Shown here piece after piece: positions 1-7,558 of a stretch of DNA of 19,718 nt. The notes beneath the pieces are model-generated. The model made no database searches. It was not told the DNA's origin and saw only the letters and a program-made list of their open reading frames with translations. The stretch covers positions 1-19,718 of the forward strand of contig JALLAZ010000196.1 in NCBI GenBank assembly GCA_036939755.1. The letters run 5' to 3'. Made by a program: the position numbers and the translations under genes. The DNA comes from Stephanodiscus triporus (Eukaryota > Bacillariophyta > Thalassiosirophyceae > Thalassiosirales > Thalassiosiraceae). Each line of letters starts with the position of its first letter. Positions within the stretch are counted from its first letter, which is position 1.

Positions 1-6
1 CTGAGC

Positions 7-28
7 TTTCGTCTGTCCCTCACCACAA
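7..28. repeat. 22-bp direct repeat, 3' side of the YR retroelement
   Basis: This 22-base segment is identical to 7537-7558 and in the same orientation. Its core reads GTCTGTCCCTCACCACAA. Relative to the element it lies after the last ORF, so it corresponds to the A2 or 3' copy. The bases left of it (1-6) only partly match those next to the other copy. If the element has split direct repeats, the matching B repeat would lie beyond position 1. Confidence 0.75.
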
Positions 29-424
29 TCAAGTCTCACGACTGGACCTAGGTTCGTTGAGACTCAATCCATGACTGCGCGAAGTGGATACGTGACTGGG
101 ACAAGGGGGCAAGTTTGTGTGGTGCCAAAACTCAGCAGGGTTAATAGCTTCGTGCAAAACCCTGCTCCCCAGGGAGAAAAAGTCGCCCATCGATCGGACG
201 ATCACTATCCTGGGGAGTTTGGAGAATGCCCACCACAGAGCACGGGCGGTGACGGACGCATGTATCAGGCGGGCGTCAACTCCGCCCGTCTCGTCACAAA
301 CTGCCCATGTCCCCATGCCTAAAACATAAAACCAAGAAACTAAAATGAACAGAAACAGACGACGCTGACGGGTATCTTCGAGAATAAAATGTCTTGTCGG
401 CAGGTCCCCGAGAACTTGCGTCAT
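29..424 (-). CDS. Possible 131-aa terminal ORF with one membrane segment (retroelement ORF4)
   Basis: This ATG-started frame begins 23 bases after the tyrosine recombinase stop and ends directly against the 22-bp terminal repeat, so it fills almost all of the element's 3' region. Residues about 21-43 are hydrophobic (LFLFILVSWFYVLGMG after a basic RQRR), consistent with one transmembrane segment; the rest is mixed and unrecognised. Some Ngaro elements carry an extra ORF after YR, often a hydrolase, but no hydrolase motif is visible here. The tight spacing resembles the other ORF junctions of the element. The same DNA holds strong inverted repeats, so this could instead be a structured untranslated region that is open by chance. 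Confidence 0.3.
   Translation of the reverse strand: MTQVLGDLPTRHFILEDTRQRRLFLFILVSWFYVLGMGTWAVCDETGGVDARLIHASVTARALWWAFSKLPRIVIVRSMGDFFSLGSRVLHEAINPAEFWHHTNLPPCPSHVSTSRSHGLSLNEPRSSRET
134..289. repeat. Cluster of inverted repeats in the retroelement 3' region
   Basis: Three perfect inverted pairs sit close together. AGCAGGGTT at 134-142 pairs with AACCCTGCT at 158-166. CTCCCCAGG at 165-173 pairs with CCTGGGGAG at 209-217. ACGGGCGG at 242-249 pairs with CCGCCCGT at 282-289. The first two pairs share bases 165-166. In the element's RNA they would form successive hairpins downstream of YR, a suitable place for a signal used in reverse transcription or 3'-end formation. That role is inference. 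Confidence 0.55.
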
Positions 425-447
425 TCAGAGCAGATTCGCAGCAATGG

Positions 448-1678
448 TTAAGCTCCCATTGCCGGTTCTCTCGATACATTGACATTATAATCCGTCGCGA
501 TGACAGTTTCTGTGATGTCCGACATGGAATTTCCTGCCACGTTGACAAAATGAAAGTTTTGTTTCATCTTTTTTGACATGCCCTCTGAGAAGCATGCTAA
601 TTCCTCGCGCACGTACTCCTTGAAAGTGGCTCCCCTCCACCGACCCATCTTTTGGATTTGCGTGTCGGAGAAGCCCGCTAAAGAAAGAGCGTTCGCACCT
701 CCACTGCGGAGTGAGTGGGTATCAATCCGCGCGATTGGGATGCCCTTGGCTAAGGGGTAGTCGAGCTGCGGTAATATCTTCATTGTTAATATCGCGACGC
801 TGACTATCTGCATCGTAAAAAGTGGAGAGGAACGTTTTTGGCGTTGCCCCCTGCTGGCGTAGTTGTAGATACCGACGTCCTAGCGCGCGCACAGGGCAAT
901 TCATGGCATCCCCATTTGTCTCGTGGTACACGCATACGCCCTTCCACCCATTTTTTTGGTTATCGAGTTTGAGGGTTGCGCCGTCCGCCGACGCTATGAG
1001 ATCATCCGGCGCTGTTCGTGGGAGGCAGCGGAGGTGTCCCCGGGCATTCTTCCCGAAGAAGGTTACGTCCTTGTACTTGAATTGGACCGTTTGCTTGGTC
1101 GAGTTGCGTGAGCCCTTGACAGTATAGTCCCCGACACGTAGCAAATAGTAGAAAGCAATCATTGTTAGGTCTGCCGTGGCTTTGTCCTTCGCTGTGCCCG
1201 TCCCATAGTAAGCTGTTGACACCAGGAGTTCCGGGACGTCTGCCTGTACTGGCAGTTTTTTAACTGTGGCTGGATCCTCCTTCCCATAGCCGTCCAGCAT
1301 GATTTGCAGCCGCGGGAGGAGCTTATTGCTCCCGCTTATTTTTGTAGGATTGTCATTGCAGGCCAGTGCGATCGTCTGGCCAACGGCTGTAAGCGCGCTA
1401 CTGACCGTGCAAGTTTTGGCTTGCTTTCCCTTACCAAAGTATCCCGTGCGGACGCGTGCCATGAATCCGGAGAGCGTTCGCATCCGCGTTCTGAAGGACG
1501 TATCCTGAAGATATGGGTCCACTCCCAGAGGAATCGTGTAGGCTTGCCAACGGTCCCAATATTTTTCGCGACCGCGGGTAGTCGCCTCCAGTCTTCCAGC
1601 GTAAAAGGCACGGTCCGCAAGACCGAAATCACGCGCATAGCTATTTTTGAGGTGGGCTGGCACACGCTCCAGGAGTTC
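448..1678 (-). pseudogene. Tyrosine recombinase of the retroelement, frameshifted
   Basis: This enzyme would integrate circular retroelement DNA by strand exchange through a covalent 3'-phosphotyrosine. The frame opens after a TAA at 1681-1679 and runs to 722. It holds a helical N-terminal core-binding-like part and then box I, with the first catalytic Arg in LLRVGDY (codon at 1138-1136). The frame then moves by one base near 760-775 into a second open frame (813-448), which carries box II: HSLRSGG gives the His and the second Arg, GRW gives the Trp/His position, and FKEYV gives the tyrosine nucleophile (codon 615-613). Box spacing is normal for the family once the two frames are read together. 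No ATG lies at the beginning, so it was probably translated as the C-terminal part of an RT-RH-YR polyprotein. The shift between box I and box II should inactivate this copy unless it is a sequencing error or is recoded. Confidence 0.85.
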
Positions 1679-2424
1679 TTATGTGGGAGGGGGAAAGATG
1701 CATTAAAAAAGGTGAGTAGGTCATCGTCCGTTTGGAAATGCCATTTTTGGTTGCTTCCGAAGGAGCGCGAAGGGATGTCAGTCATCGCGTTCTGGTCGCC
1801 CGAGATGTGGAGAGTTGTCAGTGGGCAGCTTCGTTGGGTGTTGATCCGTAAGGCCAGGACGCGGATAAGTTGTTCGGCAATTAGGCTCGAGCGCGAGGCC
1901 ATACGTTGAACCCAGCTTACGGAGGGGCTGTTATCACTAAATAGTGCCACCCTCTTCTCGACCAGGCACTCGCAGACATGTTCGAGCATAAGCCACAACA
2001 GGAGGAGGCCTGCCATTTCCAGGTCGGAATTTGTGATTGTTCCGCCTCGGTTGTTGTCCGAAATGACTGACGCGGTGATGTCCGGCGGCCATTGGAAACG
2101 AAAGACAGTTGGACGGCACGCTGAAAGTTCGCCGAAAATAACGCCCCCGGCGCCAAAGCTTGACGCGTCGCATATGCCGATGTAATCCGGCCATCCTGCC
2201 ACGAGTTCTTTGCATCGGGTTGGTCTTGTTGTGGATTCTCGTAGGATAGTACGCATGTCTTTGACTGCCGAGAACAGTGGAGCGTTGCGGTGGAAATATA
2301 CCACAGGTGGCCGTTTTCGTAGGAGCCGGTTGCATGGGGACAACAGTCCCTTTCCCCCTTGGACAGCCAGGAATGCATGTCGTAAATTTGCGGTCACCGA
2401 TTCAAACTCGGTGAATGATACACC
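1336..2424 (-). pseudogene. RNase H domain of the retroelement pol, downstream of an in-frame TGA
   Basis: RNase H removes the RNA strand during reverse transcription. The reading frame is the same as that of the RT ORF and is separated from it only by the TGA at 2427-2425. Counting from codon 2397-2395, the acidic residues are D77 in GICDASSFG, E127 in NSDLEMAG, D155 in LFSDNSPS and D207 in NAMTDIPSRSFG, so the DEDD set is complete. About 125 residues follow, but from about 1680 onward the YR frame, one base away, carries the conserved reading (LLERVPAHLKN), so the real RH-to-YR linker is broken there by a one-base shift. There is no good ATG at the start, and the domain probably belonged to one RT-RH-YR protein. 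The family is certain from the motif pattern; whether the TGA is read through cannot be seen. Confidence 0.85.
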
Positions 2425-4284
2425 TCATTCATTTTCGCCCGACCTGATCCATCCTTTGAGTGTGATAAGGAGTTTCGCCCTTTTCTCCTCTTCGAGCCAC
2501 AGTGTTTTGCGTTTCCCGTCAAAATCAAATCCAAGCAAGGTTTTTAGTGTGCTGAACTGGCCTTCACCCTTCTTCAGCTTCTTTTCCGAGATCGGGTCGT
2601 TGCTGTCTACTGTGTCTGCCGGGAAGACGTCATGGATGCCCGTCATGACGGCGGTTGCAACATGCTCGAGTTGTTCCTGTGACGTTGGGATGACTATACA
2701 CATGAAGTCGTCCACGTACACCTCCACGTTATATCTGAATCCCGATGTGTTTTGCCCAGTGGTTCCTCTCCCCGGGAGGCTATTAGCGTCATTATCGCCT
2801 TGAGTGTAATGGGTGAATTTATGTGGGGGAAGCGAGCCCACCTTTGTGTTTGCGTAGTCCATCGCTATGTCTCGTGCCGTCTCCGAAGCGGCGCAAAAAT
2901 ACGGCGGGGACTCTACCCATCCCATCTGTAGGGATGTCGGAACCACGAGTTTTGTTGGTGTTCCGGGTGGTTGCGGGAGGACGTAAGTGAAGTTCCACTC
3001 TTCCCCCTCTTCGCACATCATCCGCCAAAAGCCGTCCTTTACGTCCCATTTCGCCATAAAGATCTTGGCATCTGGGCTATCCTCAGATTCGGCGAAAGCA
3101 TGAATGATTCGACTAAGAGCATGTCCTAACTGATCAAGCGCTCCTTTTGGCGCCGTTTTGATGGTTGTATCCTTCACCGAGGGGAGTATTCCCCCATTTT
3201 TCAGACGCAGTTTGAATGATAAGTCCAAGATTGAGCGGTAGCTTCGCAATTTGTGTGGGATTGCTGCAATCGGTGAAATCTTTAGTTGCGCAGGGGGGTT
3301 ATCTTTTATATCGTCCCACAGGACAATTCTTTCTTGTCCCGCGTTGACCTTCTCGCGCGTTTCGTCTGCAAAATGCTGTATTGCCTCGGTGGTCATCGCC
3401 GAGCGGTGCGGGCCTCGGGCGACGGCCTCCCACATCTCTTCCTTGGTCCATGGTCGTCCCGTACGCGTTGGGCATCCGATTTGCGACCATTTGCGCAGGA
3501 GCTCCCCAGCGGGGTGTGACGTGGCAATTCCCGAGGGGCACATGTCCCCTCGCCACGAAGCTGGGAGTGGAGTCGTTGTTGGGAGTTTCGACTCGCCCGT
3601 ATGTGTTGCCCATGCATCGAGTTGGTCCTGTTGTTCCTGCAACGCGTGCCGCCGCCTCTTGTTCTGGAGGCGCAGCCGTTCAATGTCCTTGCCGACCACT
3701 ACAGTGCCGGTGGCATCAATGATGGGGGGGAGTAAGCCTTCCATCGACGCCTGAGCATCATGTTGTTGCGCTTCCCTTAAGCCACTTGCCTCGGGCCCGG
3801 GAGAATGCGTGGGGTCGTTGATGCGAGCTCCCTTGTTTGTTCGCGTCAGTGTCCCCACCGGCGGGGCACAGGACGACTTGTTGTTGGGAGGCTTCGCGCC
3901 CGCGTTGACATCCCTTCGCGGCTCAGCGATAGCACATAGAACAGGACAGATCTCACCTTGTCCCCCATCTAGGAGGGGTGCGCGTAGCTTCTCCTCTGGT
4001 TGTTCACTTTTGCTGGGCACCTTAGAGTTGCAGGGTAGTTCCAGTTTTTTGCTGTGGTCCGCGTCGGGGTTGCCCTGTTGTGCCCAACGGTCCATCCGCC
4101 GTGATTGGTCGAGCCGTCCTTTGCCAATCGCGAGTTCCTTGATTTTGTTACCTCTGGCGATGATGTCGTTGTGCCTATCATTAAGTGTTTTATTGGGTGT
4201 TGATGTCGAGCTTTCGCTTGTTGACTGTGTTAATATTTTGTTCCTATTGCTATCCCCTAACCGTGCCGCCTTGCGTTGTCCCAT
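2425..4284 (-). CDS. Reverse transcriptase ORF of the retroelement (619 aa)
   Basis: This ORF copies element RNA into DNA. The first ~330 residues are polar and low in recognisable motifs, apart from a possible coiled stretch near LQNKRRRHALQEQQDQL. The RT palm follows. An upstream fingers-like block IAAIPHKLRSYRSILDLSF precedes motif A, KWDVKDGFWR (D at residue 414). Motif B is LQMGWVESPPYFC, motif C is YVDD (residues 523-526), and a later block is LLGFDFDGKRKTLWL. These are in the usual order and spacing for DIRS-order RTs. The ATG at 4284 follows the ORF1 stop directly, within TGA-CAG-TAA-ATG, and is in the same frame as ORF1, which suggests reinitiation or a gag-pol relationship. The ORF ends at TGA 2427-2425 and RNase H resumes at once in frame, so the original protein was probably longer. 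Confidence 0.9.
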   Translation of the reverse strand: MGQRKAARLGDSNRNKILTQSTSESSTSTPNKTLNDRHNDIIARGNKIKELAIGKGRLDQSRRMDRWAQQGNPDADHSKKLELPCNSKVPSKSEQPEEKLRAPLLDGGQGEICPVLCAIAEPRRDVNAGAKPPNNKSSCAPPVGTLTRTNKGARINDPTHSPGPEASGLREAQQHDAQASMEGLLPPIIDATGTVVVGKDIERLRLQNKRRRHALQEQQDQLDAWATHTGESKLPTTTPLPASWRGDMCPSGIATSHPAGELLRKWSQIGCPTRTGRPWTKEEMWEAVARGPHRSAMTTEAIQHFADETREKVNAGQERIVLWDDIKDNPPAQLKISPIAAIPHKLRSYRSILDLSFKLRLKNGGILPSVKDTTIKTAPKGALDQLGHALSRIIHAFAESEDSPDAKIFMAKWDVKDGFWRMMCEEGEEWNFTYVLPQPPGTPTKLVVPTSLQMGWVESPPYFCAASETARDIAMDYANTKVGSLPPHKFTHYTQGDNDANSLPGRGTTGQNTSGFRYNVEVYVDDFMCIVIPTSQEQLEHVATAVMTGIHDVFPADTVDSNDPISEKKLKKGEGQFSTLKTLLGFDFDGKRKTLWLEEEKRAKLLITLKGWIRSGENE

Positions 4285-4290
4285 TTACTG

Positions 4291-6801
4291 TCAGGCGTCT
4301 TCCCCTCCCTCTGGTGGCTGCTTCCGTTTCTCGGGAGAGCCCCCTTTTGGGAGTTCCGTGTAGTATACAACGCCCTTACCGATGCAGTCCGCCACCGCGT
4401 CGGCGAATTCGTCCGTAATATCTGCCTTTCGAACGTGCCCCTTGTAGTACCTGCACCGTTTCCCTTTGAAACATTGCCCCAGCACGGTATTCCAACAAAT
4501 ACACGAGCTACCGGACGGGGTGGTGTATCCCTTGAGTCCCGGCATGTCCGTTATGCGCTTGTTTGACGCTGTAAGGATGTCTGAGAGGTTGATGTAGTTG
4601 TTGTATTTCGATAGGTATGGATCCATGAGCGCCCTAATTTTTGGGTGGCGAATGTCCTCTTGACTGGATCGTCTGGGCGTTCCCGGTTGCCCGCCCGGTT
4701 GTCGTAGGGGTGGGGAACCCCACCCCCCCGGAGGGGGAACATTCGGCGGAGGTTGGGGTGTATGGCGTGGTGGTTTCCCTGGCGTCCCCGGAGCCTCCGA
4801 TATAGTTGGCGTGGTCCACTGCTTGGGGAACGTCGCACGTTGGACTGGTTGGGCATTCCGAACCGCATCTGTAATTGACCCCAGGCATGATACTGAGAAC
4901 TCAAAAGGTATGCCTGGGGTGAAGTCCGTAGACACTGGGTTGCGGCCAAAGAAGGATCGTCCATCATCAATGATTGCCCACGTAATCCTGGCACATATTT
5001 CCCTGGTGTAGGCATCCCTGATCGTGAAACACTCCTCTCTATCCAAGATGCGGTGGAGCTTAACAAGCTCCTTGTAGTAGTCGCAGCCATCACCAAACAG
5101 CGACCATAGGAGCGCGCAGAAAGTCCCAATGTTGAGCTTCAGTTGCATGTAATCAGGTGCAGGGTTTGGAGTTTTCCCTTTTTCTTTTAAGATGTCCTCG
5201 AGTTTCCTCGTGGTCTTGGTCAGTTCCGACGCCTCCTCGTATCCCCTCTGGGTTTCGGCCTCTACTGCTGAGAGGGAGCGACAAGCCAAAATTGAAATTC
5301 CCCTCGCCGCTGACTCGTATTGCGCCACCGGGCCCCCTGGGTTGAACCTTAACGCGACAAGGTCGTCAAAGAACTTGGCCGTGAGGTATATTGATTTGTC
5401 ACGTTCAATATGCCTACTCCGACACCACGACTCGATGGACTTTTTAAGGTGGTCGCGGTATGTGTCGTGTGCTTTGCCCTTCGTGGCTTGGATGACCGAC
5501 CAGATTGGTGGGATGTCTTTCGCTGACATCACCCCGCATGCATCTTTCAACTTCGCAATTTGGTCTTTGTCAAACCCCTTACTCATTTCGAGCGGGGTAG
5601 TTCCTTGTGCGAGTGCCCCCGCTCCCCCTCCCGTGGCTTGTCCCGCCACCGCTTCGGTGAACTGAAGCATGCCCTGGCCAACTGTCGAGGCTAAGAGGCG
5701 TGCCATGTTCAGTTGGTTGGTCATGTTGTGCTGTGGTAGGGTTCGCCCTCCTTGCTGTTGTATGTTGCTTGAGGGGCGTCGCCCCAATGCCATGTCCAAT
5801 TTGTTTTCGACCCAGGTGTCAAATTCGTCATCATCGATTGCGACTGAGTCGACCTCGATGGACAGGAGGCTCTTTTTGTTACTACCGTCCGCCTGGCTGG
5901 CCACCAGGCACCATTCGACGACTGTCTTCCATTGGTCCTCTGTGATGCCGCCGCCCAAGCGGAGCATGACTTCATCCATTGCCGCCAGCACGTCAGCCGG
6001 GGTGGATGCACCCCCTGCCTCCCGCAGGATTTCGATCATCGTGGTCGGGAGCGCGAGGAGGTAAGGCACCTTCGTTTCGCTTGTCATTTGTGTGGCCGGA
6101 AGCCACCACTTGTTCCTGTTGGTCTCGAGTTCGAAGAACTCAGAAAACTCTTCCTTGGCCAAGTTTGCTTGTCCAGAGAACCATTGCCACGCTTTCACTT
6201 GTGGCAGACAGATTGGTGTGGGTTCCTTGGTGGCTCTCCGGTCGCCGATGAAGCCCAATACCTTGCCTTGATAGGCGTTGGTGGAGGCCCTAATCGAGTA
6301 AAACGTTCCTAGCGTGTGGATAATAGTGACATTTTTTTGCTCCCCCACCATAGCAAGGTAGAAGCGCAATTGAGTGTAGTTCGTTGCCAAGTCTTTGAAT
6401 GCGGCTTGTCTGGCGGTATTACCTTGTATGTCTCGCTGCAGCGCGAGTTCCGACGCGACAACTTGGGCGTCGTAGTTCTGGTGGCCTTGCTTCTTGAGGG
6501 CCGCTGTTATCCCCGAGAAATCCGCCTGCGGGGTGGGGGGTTGTGTGGCCCCCTGGATGTTGGGCGCGGTCATCCCTTGTCCCCCTTGTTGGTCACTATC
6601 CTGGGTTTGGGTAATGGCTCTCGCTGTGCCCCGTGTCCTTGCCATGACCAGGTCCCAAGACCCGGCATCATCGTCCTCGCCGTCCCTGCCTTCCCCCGGC
6701 CTGCGGATCAGGCTCGCCTCGTCACCTAATGAGGTGAGGGCGTCATTGTCAGCGCCGGCGGCGTTTGTTCCGTAACCTAGCACCCGACCAATTCGTTCCA
6801 T
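4291..6801 (-). CDS. Gag-like ORF1 of the retroelement (836 aa)
   Basis: This is presumably the RNA-binding structural protein that packages element RNA. It has an intact ATG-started frame of 836 residues. The N-terminus is acidic and polar with a QTQDSDQQGGQG-type stretch; the middle is a long helical region without a motif I recognise; residues roughly 670-710 are proline-rich (PPPNVPPPGGWGSPP). Near the C-terminus a Cys/His cluster at residues 769, 777, 783 and 789 (CWNTVLGQC, then FKGKRC, then H) has spacing C-x7-C-x5-C-x5-H, similar to CCCH-type zinc fingers, and is a likely nucleic-acid-binding knuckle. ORF0 lies 26 bases upstream and the RT ORF begins 6 bases downstream. Identification as Gag rests on position and the C-terminal knuckle, not on a recognised capsid fold. 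Confidence 0.8.
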   Translation of the reverse strand: MERIGRVLGYGTNAAGADNDALTSLGDEASLIRRPGEGRDGEDDDAGSWDLVMARTRGTARAITQTQDSDQQGGQGMTAPNIQGATQPPTPQADFSGITAALKKQGHQNYDAQVVASELALQRDIQGNTARQAAFKDLATNYTQLRFYLAMVGEQKNVTIIHTLGTFYSIRASTNAYQGKVLGFIGDRRATKEPTPICLPQVKAWQWFSGQANLAKEEFSEFFELETNRNKWWLPATQMTSETKVPYLLALPTTMIEILREAGGASTPADVLAAMDEVMLRLGGGITEDQWKTVVEWCLVASQADGSNKKSLLSIEVDSVAIDDDEFDTWVENKLDMALGRRPSSNIQQQGGRTLPQHNMTNQLNMARLLASTVGQGMLQFTEAVAGQATGGGAGALAQGTTPLEMSKGFDKDQIAKLKDACGVMSAKDIPPIWSVIQATKGKAHDTYRDHLKKSIESWCRSRHIERDKSIYLTAKFFDDLVALRFNPGGPVAQYESAARGISILACRSLSAVEAETQRGYEEASELTKTTRKLEDILKEKGKTPNPAPDYMQLKLNIGTFCALLWSLFGDGCDYYKELVKLHRILDREECFTIRDAYTREICARITWAIIDDGRSFFGRNPVSTDFTPGIPFEFSVSCLGSITDAVRNAQPVQRATFPKQWTTPTISEAPGTPGKPPRHTPQPPPNVPPPGGWGSPPLRQPGGQPGTPRRSSQEDIRHPKIRALMDPYLSKYNNYINLSDILTASNKRITDMPGLKGYTTPSGSSCICWNTVLGQCFKGKRCRYYKGHVRKADITDEFADAVADCIGKGVVYYTELPKGGSPEKRKQPPEGGEDA

Positions 6802-6827
6802 CTTGTTGTTGTCCCCTTTTGTATTTT

Positions 6828-7280
6828 TTACGATGATTCGTCCGAAATTAGGTGCTGGGCGCTTGCACTCTCACTCGCGCTGTCCGTCCCGCTGCTGGAG
6901 GTGTGGGAATTGATGGACGCAGCAGAGCTTAATAAATCGATGGGGTCGAAGTCGTCCTCCGTCGTGTTGTCTGTCACGCTGGTTGACGTGTGGTAATTGA
7001 CAGACGCCGTCGTGCTTGATGCGTCACTGTGGTCGAGGTCGTATTCCGTCGTGAGAGTGCTTGTGTCGTCGTCGTTTGTTTCCCCCTCGTCAGGCCAGAA
7101 GTAGTTCTCTCCAAATAAAATCACCGGGTACGGGGCGACGGTTTGTTGGATGATAAGTCGGAGACTGCGGCGAGGTTCGGTTGCGTTTCGTGCGTCGATA
7201 TCCCGTAGGTACTCGGCCATGCGCTGTATGCGGGCCCTCTTTGCTTGGTTCTGCAGTCTCCGGCTTTGCCTTCGGCGCAT
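6828..7280 (-). CDS. ORF0: small protein with basic head and acidic duplicated tail (150 aa)
   Basis: This ATG-started ORF ends 26 bases before ORF1. Residues 1-20 are very basic (MRRRQSRRLQNQAKRARIQR), resembling a nucleic-acid-binding or nuclear-localisation segment. The C-terminal half is acidic and rich in Ser, Thr and Asp. It contains two related segments of about 28-31 residues, one around ASSTTASVNYHTSTSVTD and the next around LSSAASINSHTSSSGTD, visible at DNA level as a ~96-bp degenerate duplication within 6880-7045. The function is unknown. It may be an accessory or chaperone-like ORF of the retroelement, or part of a split Gag. An overlapping basic frame (7536-7090) lacks an ATG start and is less convincing. 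Confidence 0.5.
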   Translation of the reverse strand: MRRRQSRRLQNQAKRARIQRMAEYLRDIDARNATEPRRSLRLIIQQTVAPYPVILFGENYFWPDEGETNDDDTSTLTTEYDLDHSDASSTTASVNYHTSTSVTDNTTEDDFDPIDLLSSAASINSHTSSSGTDSASESASAQHLISDESS

Positions 7281-7536
7281 TAATTCGACGCCCGCTGGAT
7301 GCTTGACTCTGTAAAATTCGCTGTTGCCTCAATACTCGTGCGGTCACCACGCCGGTACCGCTAGTTTTTTGACTCTGGCGTGAGCTATTTTTTGGTGTAG
7401 GGGGGGTGTTGATTGCGGTTGAATGCTTAATTCTATAGACTATTTTCCCCGCTATCACCTCGTGACTGTCATGGTGCAGTCTGCTCCGCCAAAGGAATGA
7501 GCGTAGACTTCTTCCGAAGAGCAGGCAGATCTGCAA

Positions 7537-7558
7537 TTTCGTCTGTCCCTCACCACAA
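7537..7558. repeat. 22-bp direct repeat, 5' edge of the YR retroelement
   Basis: This is an exact copy of 7-28, upstream of ORF0 in element orientation. It is the best candidate for the element's 5' terminus (A1 repeat). Right next to it is the 10-bp palindrome GCAGATCTGC at 7525-7534. Beyond 7558 the sequence changes to a run of A and then to DNA leading to the host glycosyltransferase gene. No target-site duplication is visible, as expected for integration by a tyrosine recombinase. Confidence 0.7.

Larger units (their letters stand above)
1..7558 (-). mobile_element. Ngaro/DIRS-like tyrosine-recombinase retrotransposon
   Basis: This element moves through an RNA intermediate and is expected to integrate with a tyrosine recombinase instead of a DDE integrase. 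On the minus strand I read ORF0 (7280-6828), a Gag-like ORF1 (6801-4291), reverse transcriptase (4284-2425, YVDD), RNase H (2424-1336), tyrosine recombinase (1678-448, R..HxxR..W..Y) and a possible terminal ORF (424-29). The order gag-RT-RH-YR without a methyltransferase domain is that of the Ngaro group; DIRS1 and PAT elements place YR before or overlapping RT and often carry a Dam-like methyltransferase. No LTRs or integrase are seen. A 22-bp direct repeat at 7537-7558 and 7-28 brackets the coding part; the true 3' end may lie left of the window. All catalytic residues checked are present, but one in-frame stop and two one-base shifts suggest a recently damaged copy. Ngaro assignment is inference from gene order. 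Confidence 0.85.

Noticed and set aside
3251..3754. 167-aa plus-strand ORF opposite the RT ORF
   Set aside because: It is antisense to a clearly coding region and is explained by the codon bias of the opposite strand.
448..4284. A DIRS-type methyltransferase domain was looked for
   Set aside because: No DPPY-like or SAM-binding motif was seen in the RT, RNase H or YR frames, which supports the Ngaro assignment.
7090..7536. Basic 148-aa minus-strand frame overlapping ORF0
   Set aside because: It has no ATG at its start and overlaps the better-supported ORF0. It could be a leader peptide but has no further support.
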